Of a stretch of 24,802 nucleotides of DNA, positions 1 through 10,700 are shown piece by piece (the first letter of the stretch is position 1; each line of letters opens with the position of its first letter). A program made the position numbers and the translations under genes. Location: the IMG/VR virus record IMGVR_UViG_3300012936_000156, positions 1 through 24,802 of that record, one strand, 5' to 3'. Source of the DNA: a virus. The notes under the pieces are model-generated. The model saw only the letters and a list, made by a program, of their open reading frames with translations. It was not told the origin of the DNA and did no database searches.

Positions 1-3000
1 AATTACCTGTAACATTTTTTACGTATACCCTTACGTCATTAAACTGTCTTTTGTAAAACACAACTTCAGCAGTAGCACCTGTTGTTTGATCTTGTACTAT
101 ATCTCCTACTACAGGTTCAAATGGTAAAGATGCAGGCAATGGTCCAAATTGTGTAAATGTGAAATCAATATATCCGTCCCATATATCATATACTGTATGT
201 TGTTTATCTATAAGTGAAGCAGTAAAAGCAGTATCTGTAAAATCTGTACTTACTTTGTCATGACCCATATAGAACTTATCACCAACACTTAAATTATTAC
301 TAAACGTTTCTGGTACCCTAACTGTCCATAATGATGATGGTTGCAATGCAAAAGTATTTCCTGGATCTCCTTCATATGTTAAAGTTTCCATAAATGAAAC
401 TTGTTCATATCCTCGTAACGGTAATCCTAAATTTGTTCTAGCGTTGTTTGCATTAAGTTGAAATGGCGTAATGTTATAATAATAGTTAGGAGTAGATCTT
501 CCACTTGCTACAGTTAAAAGATCAACGTAAACCAAACCATGTCCTGTGTCATTAAATACATTAGAACTATCATTACTTGTTGTATATTGCGGTGTATCTA
601 TCCACCAATAACCGCCTACAACATTTGTTGAATCTTGGAAGTCTTCGCTGTAGTCTCCTATTCTTATAGTGCCTACAAATACTGTTCCGTTTGGTTCAAA
701 AGTACCATTCACATCTCTTAAGTATATTGTACATGTGCTTACATCATTTGCAACATGAGCAACAATTCCGCTTGCCACTGCACTAGATAAAGTTTCACCA
801 ACCTGCGGAACATTAGCAAAATTTTCTACAACAAGGACATTATCAATTTTCTTTTGTATGACGTGTGTATCACTTAAAAATGTTCCTGTAATTTGTGGGA
901 ACTCTCCATCAAATGGTTGTACATTTAAAGTGTGTCCTGCAGGATTTAAATATGTAAAAGTATTCCAATTTAATACAATACTATCACCTACTAAACTAGC
1001 ATTGTAGGCTGTGTAAGGAGCTCTAACCAATAAGTGGCTTGTATTTTTATTGTTAATTTTATATTCGCCTGCTTGCAATAATCTTATTAAACTACTATCG
1101 CTTTGTGATACAACTCCAACATAATCATTAAAACTATCAAATGATATAGCGTTTGCACTAGCATCAATAGGTTGTATTGCTCTAAATAAGTTAGGACCAT
1201 ATTTTACAATTTGCCCTTTACTATAATTTGCACTCGGAGAATAATTTCCTGTATAGTAACTTCTTGTGTTAGTTGCTTCAGGAGATCCTACAACAAGAAA
1301 TTTTCCATCTGGACTTAGTGCAACACTTTCACCAAATTTTCCTGCATCATCTGCTACACCTGTTGGTGCATCTATTTTCTGGACAAGGACATAATTTGTA
1401 CTGTCTGCGGCTCTTTCATATATGTGTACACCTGCTTTTTCAGGAATACCTACAGCCATTTTAGTGTTGTTTTCATTAACACTTAAACTATGACCAAATC
1501 CGTGATAGGTACTATCTAACTCTAGAGTGCTATTGATTCTTTGATGTTCTTTGTAAACTTTATTATTTTTTAATACAGTCCATTTACCATTATCATCATC
1601 GTCAATCCAAACTAATTCATTTTCATTTAAATTTGCAGTTACATTATCATTTGCATCTTTAACAGTAGGTTCTCTATTAGTTGTAAAAATAGTTATAGTA
1701 CCTGTTGGATTAGTTTCATCGTAATTATCAAAATCAGATTTTTCTGTAGTGAATTCAACTTTATTAAGGCTTACTTTTGTAGCTTTGTAAAAACCGTCCA
1801 TAGTAGGATAACTTGCAGTTGACATATTTGTGATACCAAATACGTCTCCAACTGCTATTTCATTTATAGTTTTGTTTGTTGTGATTGTAATGGTTCCATT
1901 TTGATTTTGGAAGCCTTCAACTCTTAGATCACTTTCAGTATGCTGTAAAACATCCCATGTTTGCTTATTAGTAGCTACCCAAATATAAGCATTTTTGTTT
2001 ATTTCTGAAATGTCAAATGCTAATATACCGTCTTTATTAGCTACAGCTCTATTAATATCCTGTGCATCAACATATCCTACTGTCTTTACATATTCTTCAT
2101 TATTATAAAGTGTAGGAAGTTTATTTTGATCATATCCGTCTGGTTTCAAAAATACATCGTAACTAGGTATTCTATAAATTAAATCTGTAGGATCTACTGG
2201 CAGTGTATCAACTAATGATATTGGTTGTGGTTCTAACTTAAATTGGTTTTCATCTAATTGCCATTCTATTTCTTCATAGTTATCAGTAGCACCGTATTGA
2301 CTGCTTTTTAATGCCCACTCTTCATAAAAGTCTACACTTTCTTTATTTGCACTTGCTAAACTATCAAACAATTTGTCAATACTATTTCTAGTTCCTTTAT
2401 CTTGGATGAATCCTTGATAAAATTTATATTGCGAAACATCATCATTAATAATATTTTCTAAATATTGACGTTTCTGGTAACCTGTAATATGTTGTGCAAG
2501 TTTTTGTTGCTCAGAATCAAAGTTATCACTTTCTAATTCGTAAAAGTCTGTAAACTGATTTAATCTATAATCAAAGTTAGTAAGTAATTTAGGTTGTGGC
2601 TTACTGTCTAACCGTGTCCATTCGTTAGCGACAAATTTTTCTTTTCCGCTAATTGTATTTTTTGCACTATAATAAAATTCTTTGTACTTTACAGTATCAC
2701 CAATAGCGTAATCTCTATACTGTGTCCATTCTGTTACTTCTGCGGCATCAAATATAAACCCTGGAACATTAAGTCCTCCGTCCCAAGTCTCACTTACATA
2801 ACCAAGAACACGTATTCTTTCTTGTCTATATCCTGTAACAGAATCATAAATTACATCTTCAAATACACTTGTATTATCTAATAATGCGACATGTTCAAAT
2901 TGAACTAACGGCAAGCGTACAAAGTAAACTCCATCAGCAGTATTAACAAGATTAATACTGAACTCATTACCGTTTCTCAATAGTCTTGTATATTCTACAT

Positions 3001-6000
3001 TTAAAGGACGTCCATCTGCATTTTGCAAACTATATTCATAAAATTTACTTTTTATATCATCGACTACAACATAAGGCTTTGCAAATTTTATTTGGTTTGC
3101 ACTAGGACTTACTGTCAATACAGTTCCTGCACTCCACCCTTGTGTTGTCCAATACAAAAATTCTTTAACACTATATTTCCAATCTTCAACAATTTGTGCT
3201 TCCTTGTTATAAAAATCAAACGTAAAACCTTGTGACTCTAAATAGTTTGAATATGAAAGTAAAAAGTCAACAACTTCTTGTACAGTTTCATATACTGTGC
3301 CGTATGGAACTATTTGTGTAGTAGGTTCAAATTGCTGTCTGAATATTCCGGTAGCTCCTCCTCTTATAGGAATGTCTCTAATATTTTGAAATTTTTCTGG
3401 ATCAAAATTATTAGTGCTCCTATGTGCTTCTATAGTTCTATAAAATTTATTATTAAACTTAACATACTGATCTTCTACGTATTGCTTGTCAGTATCCCAT
3501 TCTGAAAAGGACTCTGATATGCCACCTACATTAATAGCAGGGTCATTATTTCTTGGTCTAGCAGGAGTTATAGTAAATTGTGGATTTTCTCTATCATAAC
3601 CTCTAACGACATAACCATAAGTTTGTTTTTCTATAATTACGCCACTATAACTTATAATTGTTGTAGGTGAACTTTTGTTTAAGAATATATTGTAGTTCTC
3701 TTTTGGTAAAAATACATTACCTTTATTAAATGGTGTTCTACTATCTAAAATAAATCTAAGTTTATCTTTATCTGTGTAAGCACCTAATTTAATTCCTAAT
3801 TGTGATTTAAGCCCAATTAATTCTTCTTGGTAAGCAGTATTTGTAATTGTACTGTTCAATAATACATAATTTACAATATAATCAACTAGTCCGCTTGTAT
3901 TGTTGCGAGTAGTATCGCCATATAAGTTACTAAAAATTAAGTTTGCAAGGCTTATTGGCTTGTTAGTATTTGCATAAGTCCATTGTCCTGCAAGGTTTCT
4001 TTTGACTTTACTTACGTCCCAACCTAATCCCATTACTTTTGCTGGTTGATTAAGTAACCATGCTTTTATAAAACTAAACGGATACTCACTGCTTTTACGC
4101 CATGCATGTTCAGTAGGAGCAATGTCTCCAAATACAAATCCATTTTTTGCAGGCTTTTGAATATATTCGCTTGCATAACCAGATTGTAATGGACTTAATA
4201 AATTACCGTCAACATCTACCGGAATGTGTTTTGTTAGATCTGTACGGATATACTGATCTGCAAACACTTCTCTTTTACCAGGTTCAGCAATCTTTCCAGC
4301 TTCTAAATCTTCCCATAAAATTAAATTATCACTAGTATATGGTGCAGGTCCATATTTGCTTTCCCACCAACTTGGTTTAACTGTAAATCCTAGCATTTCC
4401 CAAGGTGTTAAATGTGGTGTTGTTGTATCAAATGCTTCTTGATAAATGTTTCGCCAAAAACCTTGTAACGCTTTATTGTCAGGTCCTAGCATTGCAGAAT
4501 AATTATATGTAAAACTATTAGTTTCATCGTAAAAACTATTAGTAGTGTAATCAACACCTCCTAGACTTTCGCTCCATTTAACAAAATCTTTAATTAATAT
4601 GTTATCAATACTTGATTTGTTAAATTTTGTATTTCTATATCTACCTGGTGAAAATCTATTAATATCTAATTTATTAGGATCATATGCAACTTTTAAATTA
4701 TTGTATATTCTTCTTTCTAATTCTAATAATAAATTATCTCTAAAATCGTCATAAGCAACAGTTTTACTTCCGTCATGTCCTATTACAACTTTAGTAGGCG
4801 TAATGTAACTAGTGTCTACAATAATTTCAGGCACATATGCAGGATATAGTCCTAACTTTGTAGGCGTACTAGGTATAAAATTACCGTCTGTACTTTCGTA
4901 TTCATGAACAACAATTTTATCACCTTCTGCTTTTGTTGCTGTAATTACAAGAAAACCTTCATCATTAAAAGTATAATCTACGCCGTGTACAAGTTGTAAC
5001 CCATTTTTATATACTAATACTGCTTTATTTGATTGTATACTTTTATCAAATGTTTCGCTTATGCTAAAGAAATTGTTTTCTACATCATATACAGTATATT
5101 CTAATTTTTTAAAACCTTGGAATGGTACCATGTCACTGAAATAAAATGGACTTACTGTAGATTTTGTCTTAGTTATTTCTTTTAGAATTTTGTCAACATG
5201 TACTGCAACTGGTCCATCATAACCCAATGTATTTGCAGTCTGTAAGAAAGCTCTTTTAAATGTTCTATATTCTTTTCTAGCAAAGTCTATTGCTTTTACA
5301 ACGTTTGCACCTTGTGTAGTTATATGATATAATGGAAGTGTAAGTGGACCGGCATGCTGTAAGAATTTCTTACCAAACATGTTAATATCACCCAAATCAC
5401 CTAAATTACTATTACCCGGAAATTCTCCTGCAAAATTATCTAAGTCTTCAATCATAGTAAAGACATGATCGTTTATTTCTCCGAGTGTAAAATCACTTAA
5501 ATCACTATTTGTTGTATTTCTTTCTAAGTTAAATGGAAACTCATATAATCCATTTTCATTTTTATCCGCTTGTGTTTTAGTTTTTATTACAACTTTTGCT
5601 TCACCTTGTATTGGATTATCAAAGTTAACAATAGCAAGACCATTTTGTTTACTTACTGTCCAATCATATCTATACTTGTTATCTACTAAAATTACAATGT
5701 CTAGATCAGTTAGTGTGCCGCTATTTTCATATGTATCTATAGCAAAACTTTGTGCAGTATCAGCTATATTGTATTGTGCAATAACACGTTGCCTTAAATC
5801 ATTCTTAGATTTAGTCCAACCATTTTTATATTCGAAAGTTGTTAAATCAGAATACTTTCTTAAAAAACCTTGTTTTGTTTCTTTTGTAAAAAGTTGATTG
5901 TTTTCTTGATAGTTAAAGCGTCCAGTAACCAAATCAAAATCAAATGTTATATCACCAACATTTTCTAAAGCTCTATACTTTAGTGGAAATCCTAATTCAA

Positions 6001-7789
6001 CATCATTTGTTCCTGTGCCTACAGAATAAGCAAAAACTTTGCTTCCAACAAATGTACTAGTTGGATAAGTTTCTGCATCGCCAAAACTTTTTCCGTTTTC
6101 ATCATAAAGATCAAAATGTGGTTGTTGATTTACCTTAGTTTTAAGTTGTGCTAAATTCCATGCTGTGCCGTCAAACCACCAATGCTTACCACCATTATCT
6201 GTACCTTTTTTAATTAACACTACATCATTAGTTGTTGATATAGCATCAGTATCTTCTATTAAAGCAATTTGGGGAACATTACTATTATGTGTAATAAATT
6301 TTACTAGATAAATTTTGTTGTTAACACGAATGTCTAAATCTTTTGTTACAAGCAAACGCATACCGTCTGTTAGATCAACACCGTCAATATTGTAACCGCT
6401 ACTTCCTTCTATTGTACTAAAAATATCTGTTGTTTGTGTATCGATAACATCGACGTCAGCATTTTTAGCCAACGTCCCCATATTAAACAATTTTAGTCCA
6501 GCATCAAATTCAATAATTGGTCTTTTAGCTCTTTGTGATTGATCAATACTAACTATGGATCCATTTAGTTCAGCAGTTTTTTCAATAATGCTTTTATGAA
6601 ACCATTTATTATTTCTAGACCAAGCATTTTTGTCACCGCTTGCTCTATTAACGACAATGTAGTCTGCTGTTACGCTGTAACTTGCGGCATTTCCAAAAGG
6701 TAAGTTGTCAAATTGATCATTATCAAAAGCAATAGGCACATCATCTGCATATGCAAGATTAATTACTAGTTCGCCTTCTTCAATTAATTTAATTCTTGAA
6801 CCAACACCTTCAACATACCAGCTTCCTGTTGCATACTTGCTAGGAGTAACTTCACCAACAAAATTTAATTTCATTCCATTTTGAAGTTTCCACCCTGCCG
6901 CAGTGGTGTAATCTTTTTTTCCTAAAATTTCATCTTCGACGTCAATGCTACTTGCTTCGTCAACTTCACCAATACGTATAATACCGCCTGCATCTATGTT
7001 ATTGCTGTCTACGTAATATAATCTTTCAGGTGCATTAATAGGCACAGTAAATGTAATTTTTCCTTCTTCATTTACATTATTGCCGTCAATACCTGGATCT
7101 TCATATAAAGTTTCGGCATCTAAACTTCTAGCAGTTCTAATACTAAATTTCATATCTGGCGTGCTTACATCAAATGTATAAGTTTGCCCTTTAAATAATT
7201 CAATAGTTGGATTTCTTTCTAAGTTACCATTTATAACAAATGCAGGGCTTTCTAAATCAGTAACACTTGTTACAGTATAGGTACTGGTAATTTCATCGCT
7301 TTGTCCTGCGAGATTTATAGGTGCTGGTCCTGTCGGTAACCAATAGTATTCTCTAAAGTTAACAAGTTTGTCCCAATTAACATTAGGATTCCAACTATAA
7401 TATTCTGCACCATTTAATCTATCATGATTAGATACATCACCACCAAAGTTTTTTACTTGGTTTATGTAATCGTTGTAATCTTTATAAAAGTCTACGTTGC
7501 CTAGTAAATCTTTATGTACCAACGCAGGTTCTAATTGGTAGTCTTCTCTATCTTTGCTTATGTCACCGATGTAATTGTCGGCAATTCTAAATGCTTTAGA
7601 ATCCCTACGACCGTAGTAACCGTTTTCTTTGCGGGCTACACCTGGTTGTAAAACTTGATCTAAAGTTGCATCTAAGAATTTAGAATTTTTAGGTGTTCTA
7701 AAATATTTAGGAAGTAAGTCTTTACTTTTCCTATTCTTTTTACCACCTGTCGGTAATGGACTTTCTTTTTGATTATTTTCGTATGCCAT
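1..7789 (-). CDS. Giant virion structural (tail/baseplate-associated) protein, C-terminus outside window
   Basis: One minus-strand frame stays open from the ATG at 7789 to the window edge, giving at least 2596 residues with no stop; the 3' end is missing. The N-terminus starts MAYENNQKESPLPTGGKK. Translated segments look like the very large structural proteins that follow gp6 in marine T4-like phages, for example a GHDGS-containing stretch near residue 1000 (family recalled, not searched). Three segments near residues 1429-1470, 1686-1724 and 2178-2220 share a Trp/Tyr...Y..(G)D/G..VK(Y/F)...(Y/F) pattern like CBM5/12-type carbohydrate-binding modules. Two FG-GAP-like blade motifs sit at about 2097-2125 (GFGHSLSVNENNTKMAVG) and 2151-2172 (KFGESVALSPDGKFLVVGSP). 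The start overlaps the gp6 stop as TAATG, and a GGAGG inside the Gly codons of the gp6 tail is the only Shine-Dalgarno candidate, about 12 bases away. A role in the outer baseplate or host contact is inferred. Confidence 0.85.
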   Translation of the reverse strand, partial: MAYENNQKESPLPTGGKKNRKSKDLLPKYFRTPKNSKFLDATLDQVLQPGVARKENGYYGRRDSKAFRIADNYIGDISKDREDYQLEPALVHKDLLGNVDFYKDYNDYINQVKNFGGDVSNHDRLNGAEYYSWNPNVNWDKLVNFREYYWLPTGPAPINLAGQSDEITSTYTVTSVTDLESPAFVINGNLERNPTIELFKGQTYTFDVSTPDMKFSIRTARSLDAETLYEDPGIDGNNVNEEGKITFTVPINAPERLYYVDSNNIDAGGIIRIGEVDEASSIDVEDEILGKKDYTTAAGWKLQNGMKLNFVGEVTPSKYATGSWYVEGVGSRIKLIEEGELVINLAYADDVPIAFDNDQFDNLPFGNAASYSVTADYIVVNRASGDKNAWSRNNKWFHKSIIEKTAELNGSIVSIDQSQRAKRPIIEFDAGLKLFNMGTLAKNADVDVIDTQTTDIFSTIEGSSGYNIDGVDLTDGMRLLVTKDLDIRVNNKIYLVKFITHNSNVPQIALIEDTDAISTTNDVVLIKKGTDNGGKHWWFDGTAWNLAQLKTKVNQQPHFDLYDENGKSFGDAETYPTSTFVGSKVFAYSVGTGTNDVELGFPLKYRALENVGDITFDFDLVTGRFNYQENNQLFTKETKQGFLRKYSDLTTFEYKNGWTKSKNDLRQRVIAQYNIADTAQSFAIDTYENSGTLTDLDIVILVDNKYRYDWTVSKQNGLAIVNFDNPIQGEAKVVIKTKTQADKNENGLYEFPFNLERNTTNSDLSDFTLGEINDHVFTMIEDLDNFAGEFPGNSNLGDLGDINMFGKKFLQHAGPLTLPLYHITTQGANVVKAIDFARKEYRTFKRAFLQTANTLGYDGPVAVHVDKILKEITKTKSTVSPFYFSDMVPFQGFKKLEYTVYDVENNFFSISETFDKSIQSNKAVLVYKNGLQLVHGVDYTFNDEGFLVITATKAEGDKIVVHEYESTDGNFIPSTPTKLGLYPAYVPEIIVDTSYITPTKVVIGHDGSKTVAYDDFRDNLLLELERRIYNNLKVAYDPNKLDINRFSPGRYRNTKFNKSSIDNILIKDFVKWSESLGGVDYTTNSFYDETNSFTYNYSAMLGPDNKALQGFWRNIYQEAFDTTTPHLTPWEMLGFTVKPSWWESKYGPAPYTSDNLILWEDLEAGKIAEPGKREVFADQYIRTDLTKHIPVDVDGNLLSPLQSGYASEYIQKPAKNGFVFGDIAPTEHAWRKSSEYPFSFIKAWLLNQPAKVMGLGWDVSKVKRNLAGQWTYANTNKPISLANLIFSNLYGDTTRNNTSGLVDYIVNYVLLNSTITNTAYQEELIGLKSQLGIKLGAYTDKDKLRFILDSRTPFNKGNVFLPKENYNIFLNKSSPTTIISYSGVIIEKQTYGYVVRGYDRENPQFTITPARPRNNDPAINVGGISESFSEWDTDKQYVEDQYVKFNNKFYRTIEAHRSTNNFDPEKFQNIRDIPIRGGATGIFRQQFEPTTQIVPYGTVYETVQEVVDFLLSYSNYLESQGFTFDFYNKEAQIVEDWKYSVKEFLYWTTQGWSAGTVLTVSPSANQIKFAKPYVVVDDIKSKFYEYSLQNADGRPLNVEYTRLLRNGNEFSINLVNTADGVYFVRLPLVQFEHVALLDNTSVFEDVIYDSVTGYRQERIRVLGYVSETWDGGLNVPGFIFDAAEVTEWTQYRDYAIGDTVKYKEFYYSAKNTISGKEKFVANEWTRLDSKPQPKLLTNFDYRLNQFTDFYELESDNFDSEQQKLAQHITGYQKRQYLENIINDDVSQYKFYQGFIQDKGTRNSIDKLFDSLASANKESVDFYEEWALKSSQYGATDNYEEIEWQLDENQFKLEPQPISLVDTLPVDPTDLIYRIPSYDVFLKPDGYDQNKLPTLYNNEEYVKTVGYVDAQDINRAVANKDGILAFDISEINKNAYIWVATNKQTWDVLQHTESDLRVEGFQNQNGTITITTNKTINEIAVGDVFGITNMSTASYPTMDGFYKATKVSLNKVEFTTEKSDFDNYDETNPTGTITIFTTNREPTVKDANDNVTANLNENELVWIDDDDNGKWTVLKNNKVYKEHQRINSTLELDSTYHGFGHSLSVNENNTKMAVGIPEKAGVHIYERAADSTNYVLVQKIDAPTGVADDAGKFGESVALSPDGKFLVVGSPEATNTRSYYTGNYSPSANYSKGQIVKYGPNLFRAIQPIDASANAISFDSFNDYVGVVSQSDSSLIRLLQAGEYKINNKNTSHLLVRAPYTAYNASLVGDSIVLNWNTFTYLNPAGHTLNVQPFDGEFPQITGTFLSDTHVIQKKIDNVLVVENFANVPQVGETLSSAVASGIVAHVANDVSTCTIYLRDVNGTFEPNGTVFVGTIRIGDYSEDFQDSTNVVGGYWWIDTPQYTTSNDSSNVFNDTGHGLVYVDLLTVASGRSTPNYYYNITPFQLNANNARTNLGLPLRGYEQVSFMETLTYEGDPGNTFALQPSSLWTVRVPETFSNNLSVGDKFYMGHDKVSTDFTDTAFTASLIDKQHTVYDIWDGYIDFTFTQFGPLPASLPFEPVVGDIVQDQTTGATAEVVFYKRQFNDVRVYVKNVTGN

Positions 7790-10700
7790 TAGTAACCATA
7801 ACCTCCACCGGACGATCCACTGCTACCTGAGTTACCTGAACTACTACCACTTGAGCTACTTGAACTACTTGAACTACTTGTGTCTAGTCCACCACCAGTA
7901 GACATTGTTGATATCATGCTACCTGTACTTGAACTTTGCACACCTGTGCTAACTGTTTCTTGACTTGCTGTTACAACATTGCCTGTTGCTTTTAGTCTAC
8001 CTGCTGTAATTGCATCTATTACTTCTACATCATCAACACCTGCAGAGTTAATAAAGATTTCATCTGCTTCTGCTTTTATTTCAAATAAGCTACCAAAACT
8101 TTGTGATGTTGCTTTTGGAACAATTACAATGCTTACAATATCCGGCGTAAGTTGGTTCATTATATAAGTTGAAAGTTCTGTAAAATAAAAACTTTCACCA
8201 AATTCCCAATTCTCTAAACTGAAAAAGTTGTTAATTGATTCTATAACATTTGCTCTTATTTCATTATCATTAATAACACTATCTGGATTCTTCACAATTT
8301 TAAAAGTTGCTTGCAAACTTACCTCCGCCTTTGAGCCAAATAATGGCTTGTATTTTACAGGATGATATATTATTTCATCACTTATAGATTTAATCTTATC
8401 TAAATCTGAACCATAACTTTGGTACAACTGATCTGAACTAGGTGGTAAAGGTTTAGTTGTAATATCACCATTAAGCCACTGTCTGTATGAAATGTCATAT
8501 GCCCTAGTTAGTAAATGTATATCAACTAAATTACTAGCGGCAGGATCAATACGTTTGTTATAATCTGCACTATGTAAATAACGGAACTTTATGCCATTAC
8601 GTCCAATATAGCCTTTATACGAATCACTTAAAACAAGATTTGCTTTTGCACTATCTAGTGTGTAAAACAAACCTGTATCTCTTGTGTAAAATATCTGACC
8701 TACATTATATTGGCTGTAGGCTCCAATAGCACTTTGTGAAGCAAAAATTTTGATATCTTCTACTGTGTTATCAACAAATTTAAAATCTTCGATCCCGTCA
8801 GTAGTAATATATTTTTTAACAAATATATATTTGTTTTCAGGATTTGTCAATTCATCAACTATGTCTACAAAACTTTCTGGATTGTCTACAACTCCATCAT
8901 CGTCTACATCAAAAAAACCAATTTCAATTTTTTTAGTATCAACATATCCTTCAGCATCTCTAAACTCTTTTATAACTTCCCAATCATAACTACGTGTAAA
9001 AGGTGAGCTACTGTCAGGCTGATTATTAATATTTAAAACTTCAATTTTATCTTTTATAATTTGTCCTGTAGAATTATCATATATCTTATCTGTGCTATCA
9101 AAATAAAATTTAATTTCTTTATCACTTTCAAAAACATACGTTAATGTTCTGTATGTAATATCGTAGCGTTCTCCATCTGTTTTGAAGTATAATAACCAAC
9201 TTGCATCTAAGTTTTGATTACTTGTATCGCCTGCCTTACCTGTGCTGAAACCGCTTACTGTATCTAAGTTACTATTTGTAATTAGACGCCATTGTCTATT
9301 TTCAACATCATAACGTAAGCCGAATGTATTTGTTGCAAAGGCTTGGTCAATAATTTGTGTTTTTACAGCATCTGTAATTACATTAGCAAGTTTAGGACGA
9401 ACTTCTTGTAATACTGCACCACTAGGTATTAAATCATTTAATACTATAGGGCCAAGTCCGCTGTCTGCAACTGTTGTTCCATCAGCAGATACACTTACTA
9501 CTTTAGTCCATTTGTATGTAATTGCATTAGGATGATTTGCAGGTCCACTCATTAATGCATGTGAATTATCAGCCATAAAATGAAAACCTGTAGGTGCAAC
9601 AAATTTTATTAATGTGCCTGGTTCTATAAAACGCAAATTGTTTGCAGTAAAAGGCCCAACTTTATATTTTTTTGCATCGGCATCTGTAATATATCCTGTG
9701 CTTCTATTAGTGTCTGTTGTACTGCTTACCCATTCAGCATTTAAGTCTGCTGTAATAATTTTAGTAAAATTAGACAGATAGTAATTTAAAATTTTTCTAT
9801 CACGTATAATAGGTTCTATAACATTTGTAATTGCACTTTCAATATCTGTTTGCGTGGTAAAATTAAAACTTGTACGTAGGTCGTCTGACTTTTTATAAAT
9901 GACGCCATCATTTCCAAATAAATTTGTACTTGAATATTTTCCAGTTGTATCTTTTAAATCAAAATATCTTGAAATTCCGCTTGCATTTCTATTAACACTT
10001 TTTACTTTAATAATTTCTTGACTTATACCTAAAGGCGCTACATTATAATCTTCAGCAGTTATCATTCTATTTTGTGTATAGTATGTTGCTGGTGCATTTC
10101 TTTTAATACTTTCATTTGTTTCACTAGAACTACTATTGGAAACAGTATATTGTAAACTTGCTGTAATTGTAATAGATTCAGGAATACCAGATTTACTTAG
10201 GTAAGGAACTGTAATCCTAATGTTTTGCATTTCTTCTGGTTTAATTGTATAACTGTTATTTGCACTTGTTCTAAATACTGCTTTAAATCTACCTTTAGGT
10301 AAATTACCAAATACACCGTCACTAAACACAAGACTTATTCTATCTTGTATTCTTGTTTTTACTGCATACAAGTTTCTAATATTTTTATTCAGACTGTTGT
10401 AAATTACATTGTTGCCTTCTACAGCATCTACTTTTGTCCAATATTCAACTTCTTGTCCTTGGTCATTAAGTTGAAACAACCAAACATCACTATTGTTTAC
10501 ATTAATTGCATCTAAATCTATAATTTGATTTGTGCTTGGGTTTGATACACTAAATTCTCCATCATCTAATGTACCTTGTTTAAAACTTAAAAAGAATCCT
10601 GTATTACTACTACCAGGACCTTGATTATCATCTTTATACAAACATGCTAAACTGTTTGCAATGACTGGTATTTCTTCTGTAATTTGTTTATTTTCTATAT

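Noticed and set aside
1-7789. Plus-strand ORFs of 60-75 codons near 1273, 3023, 3278, 4147 and 5676
   Set aside because: They lie fully opposite the giant minus-strand frame, have skewed low-complexity composition and no ribosome sites; antisense shadows.
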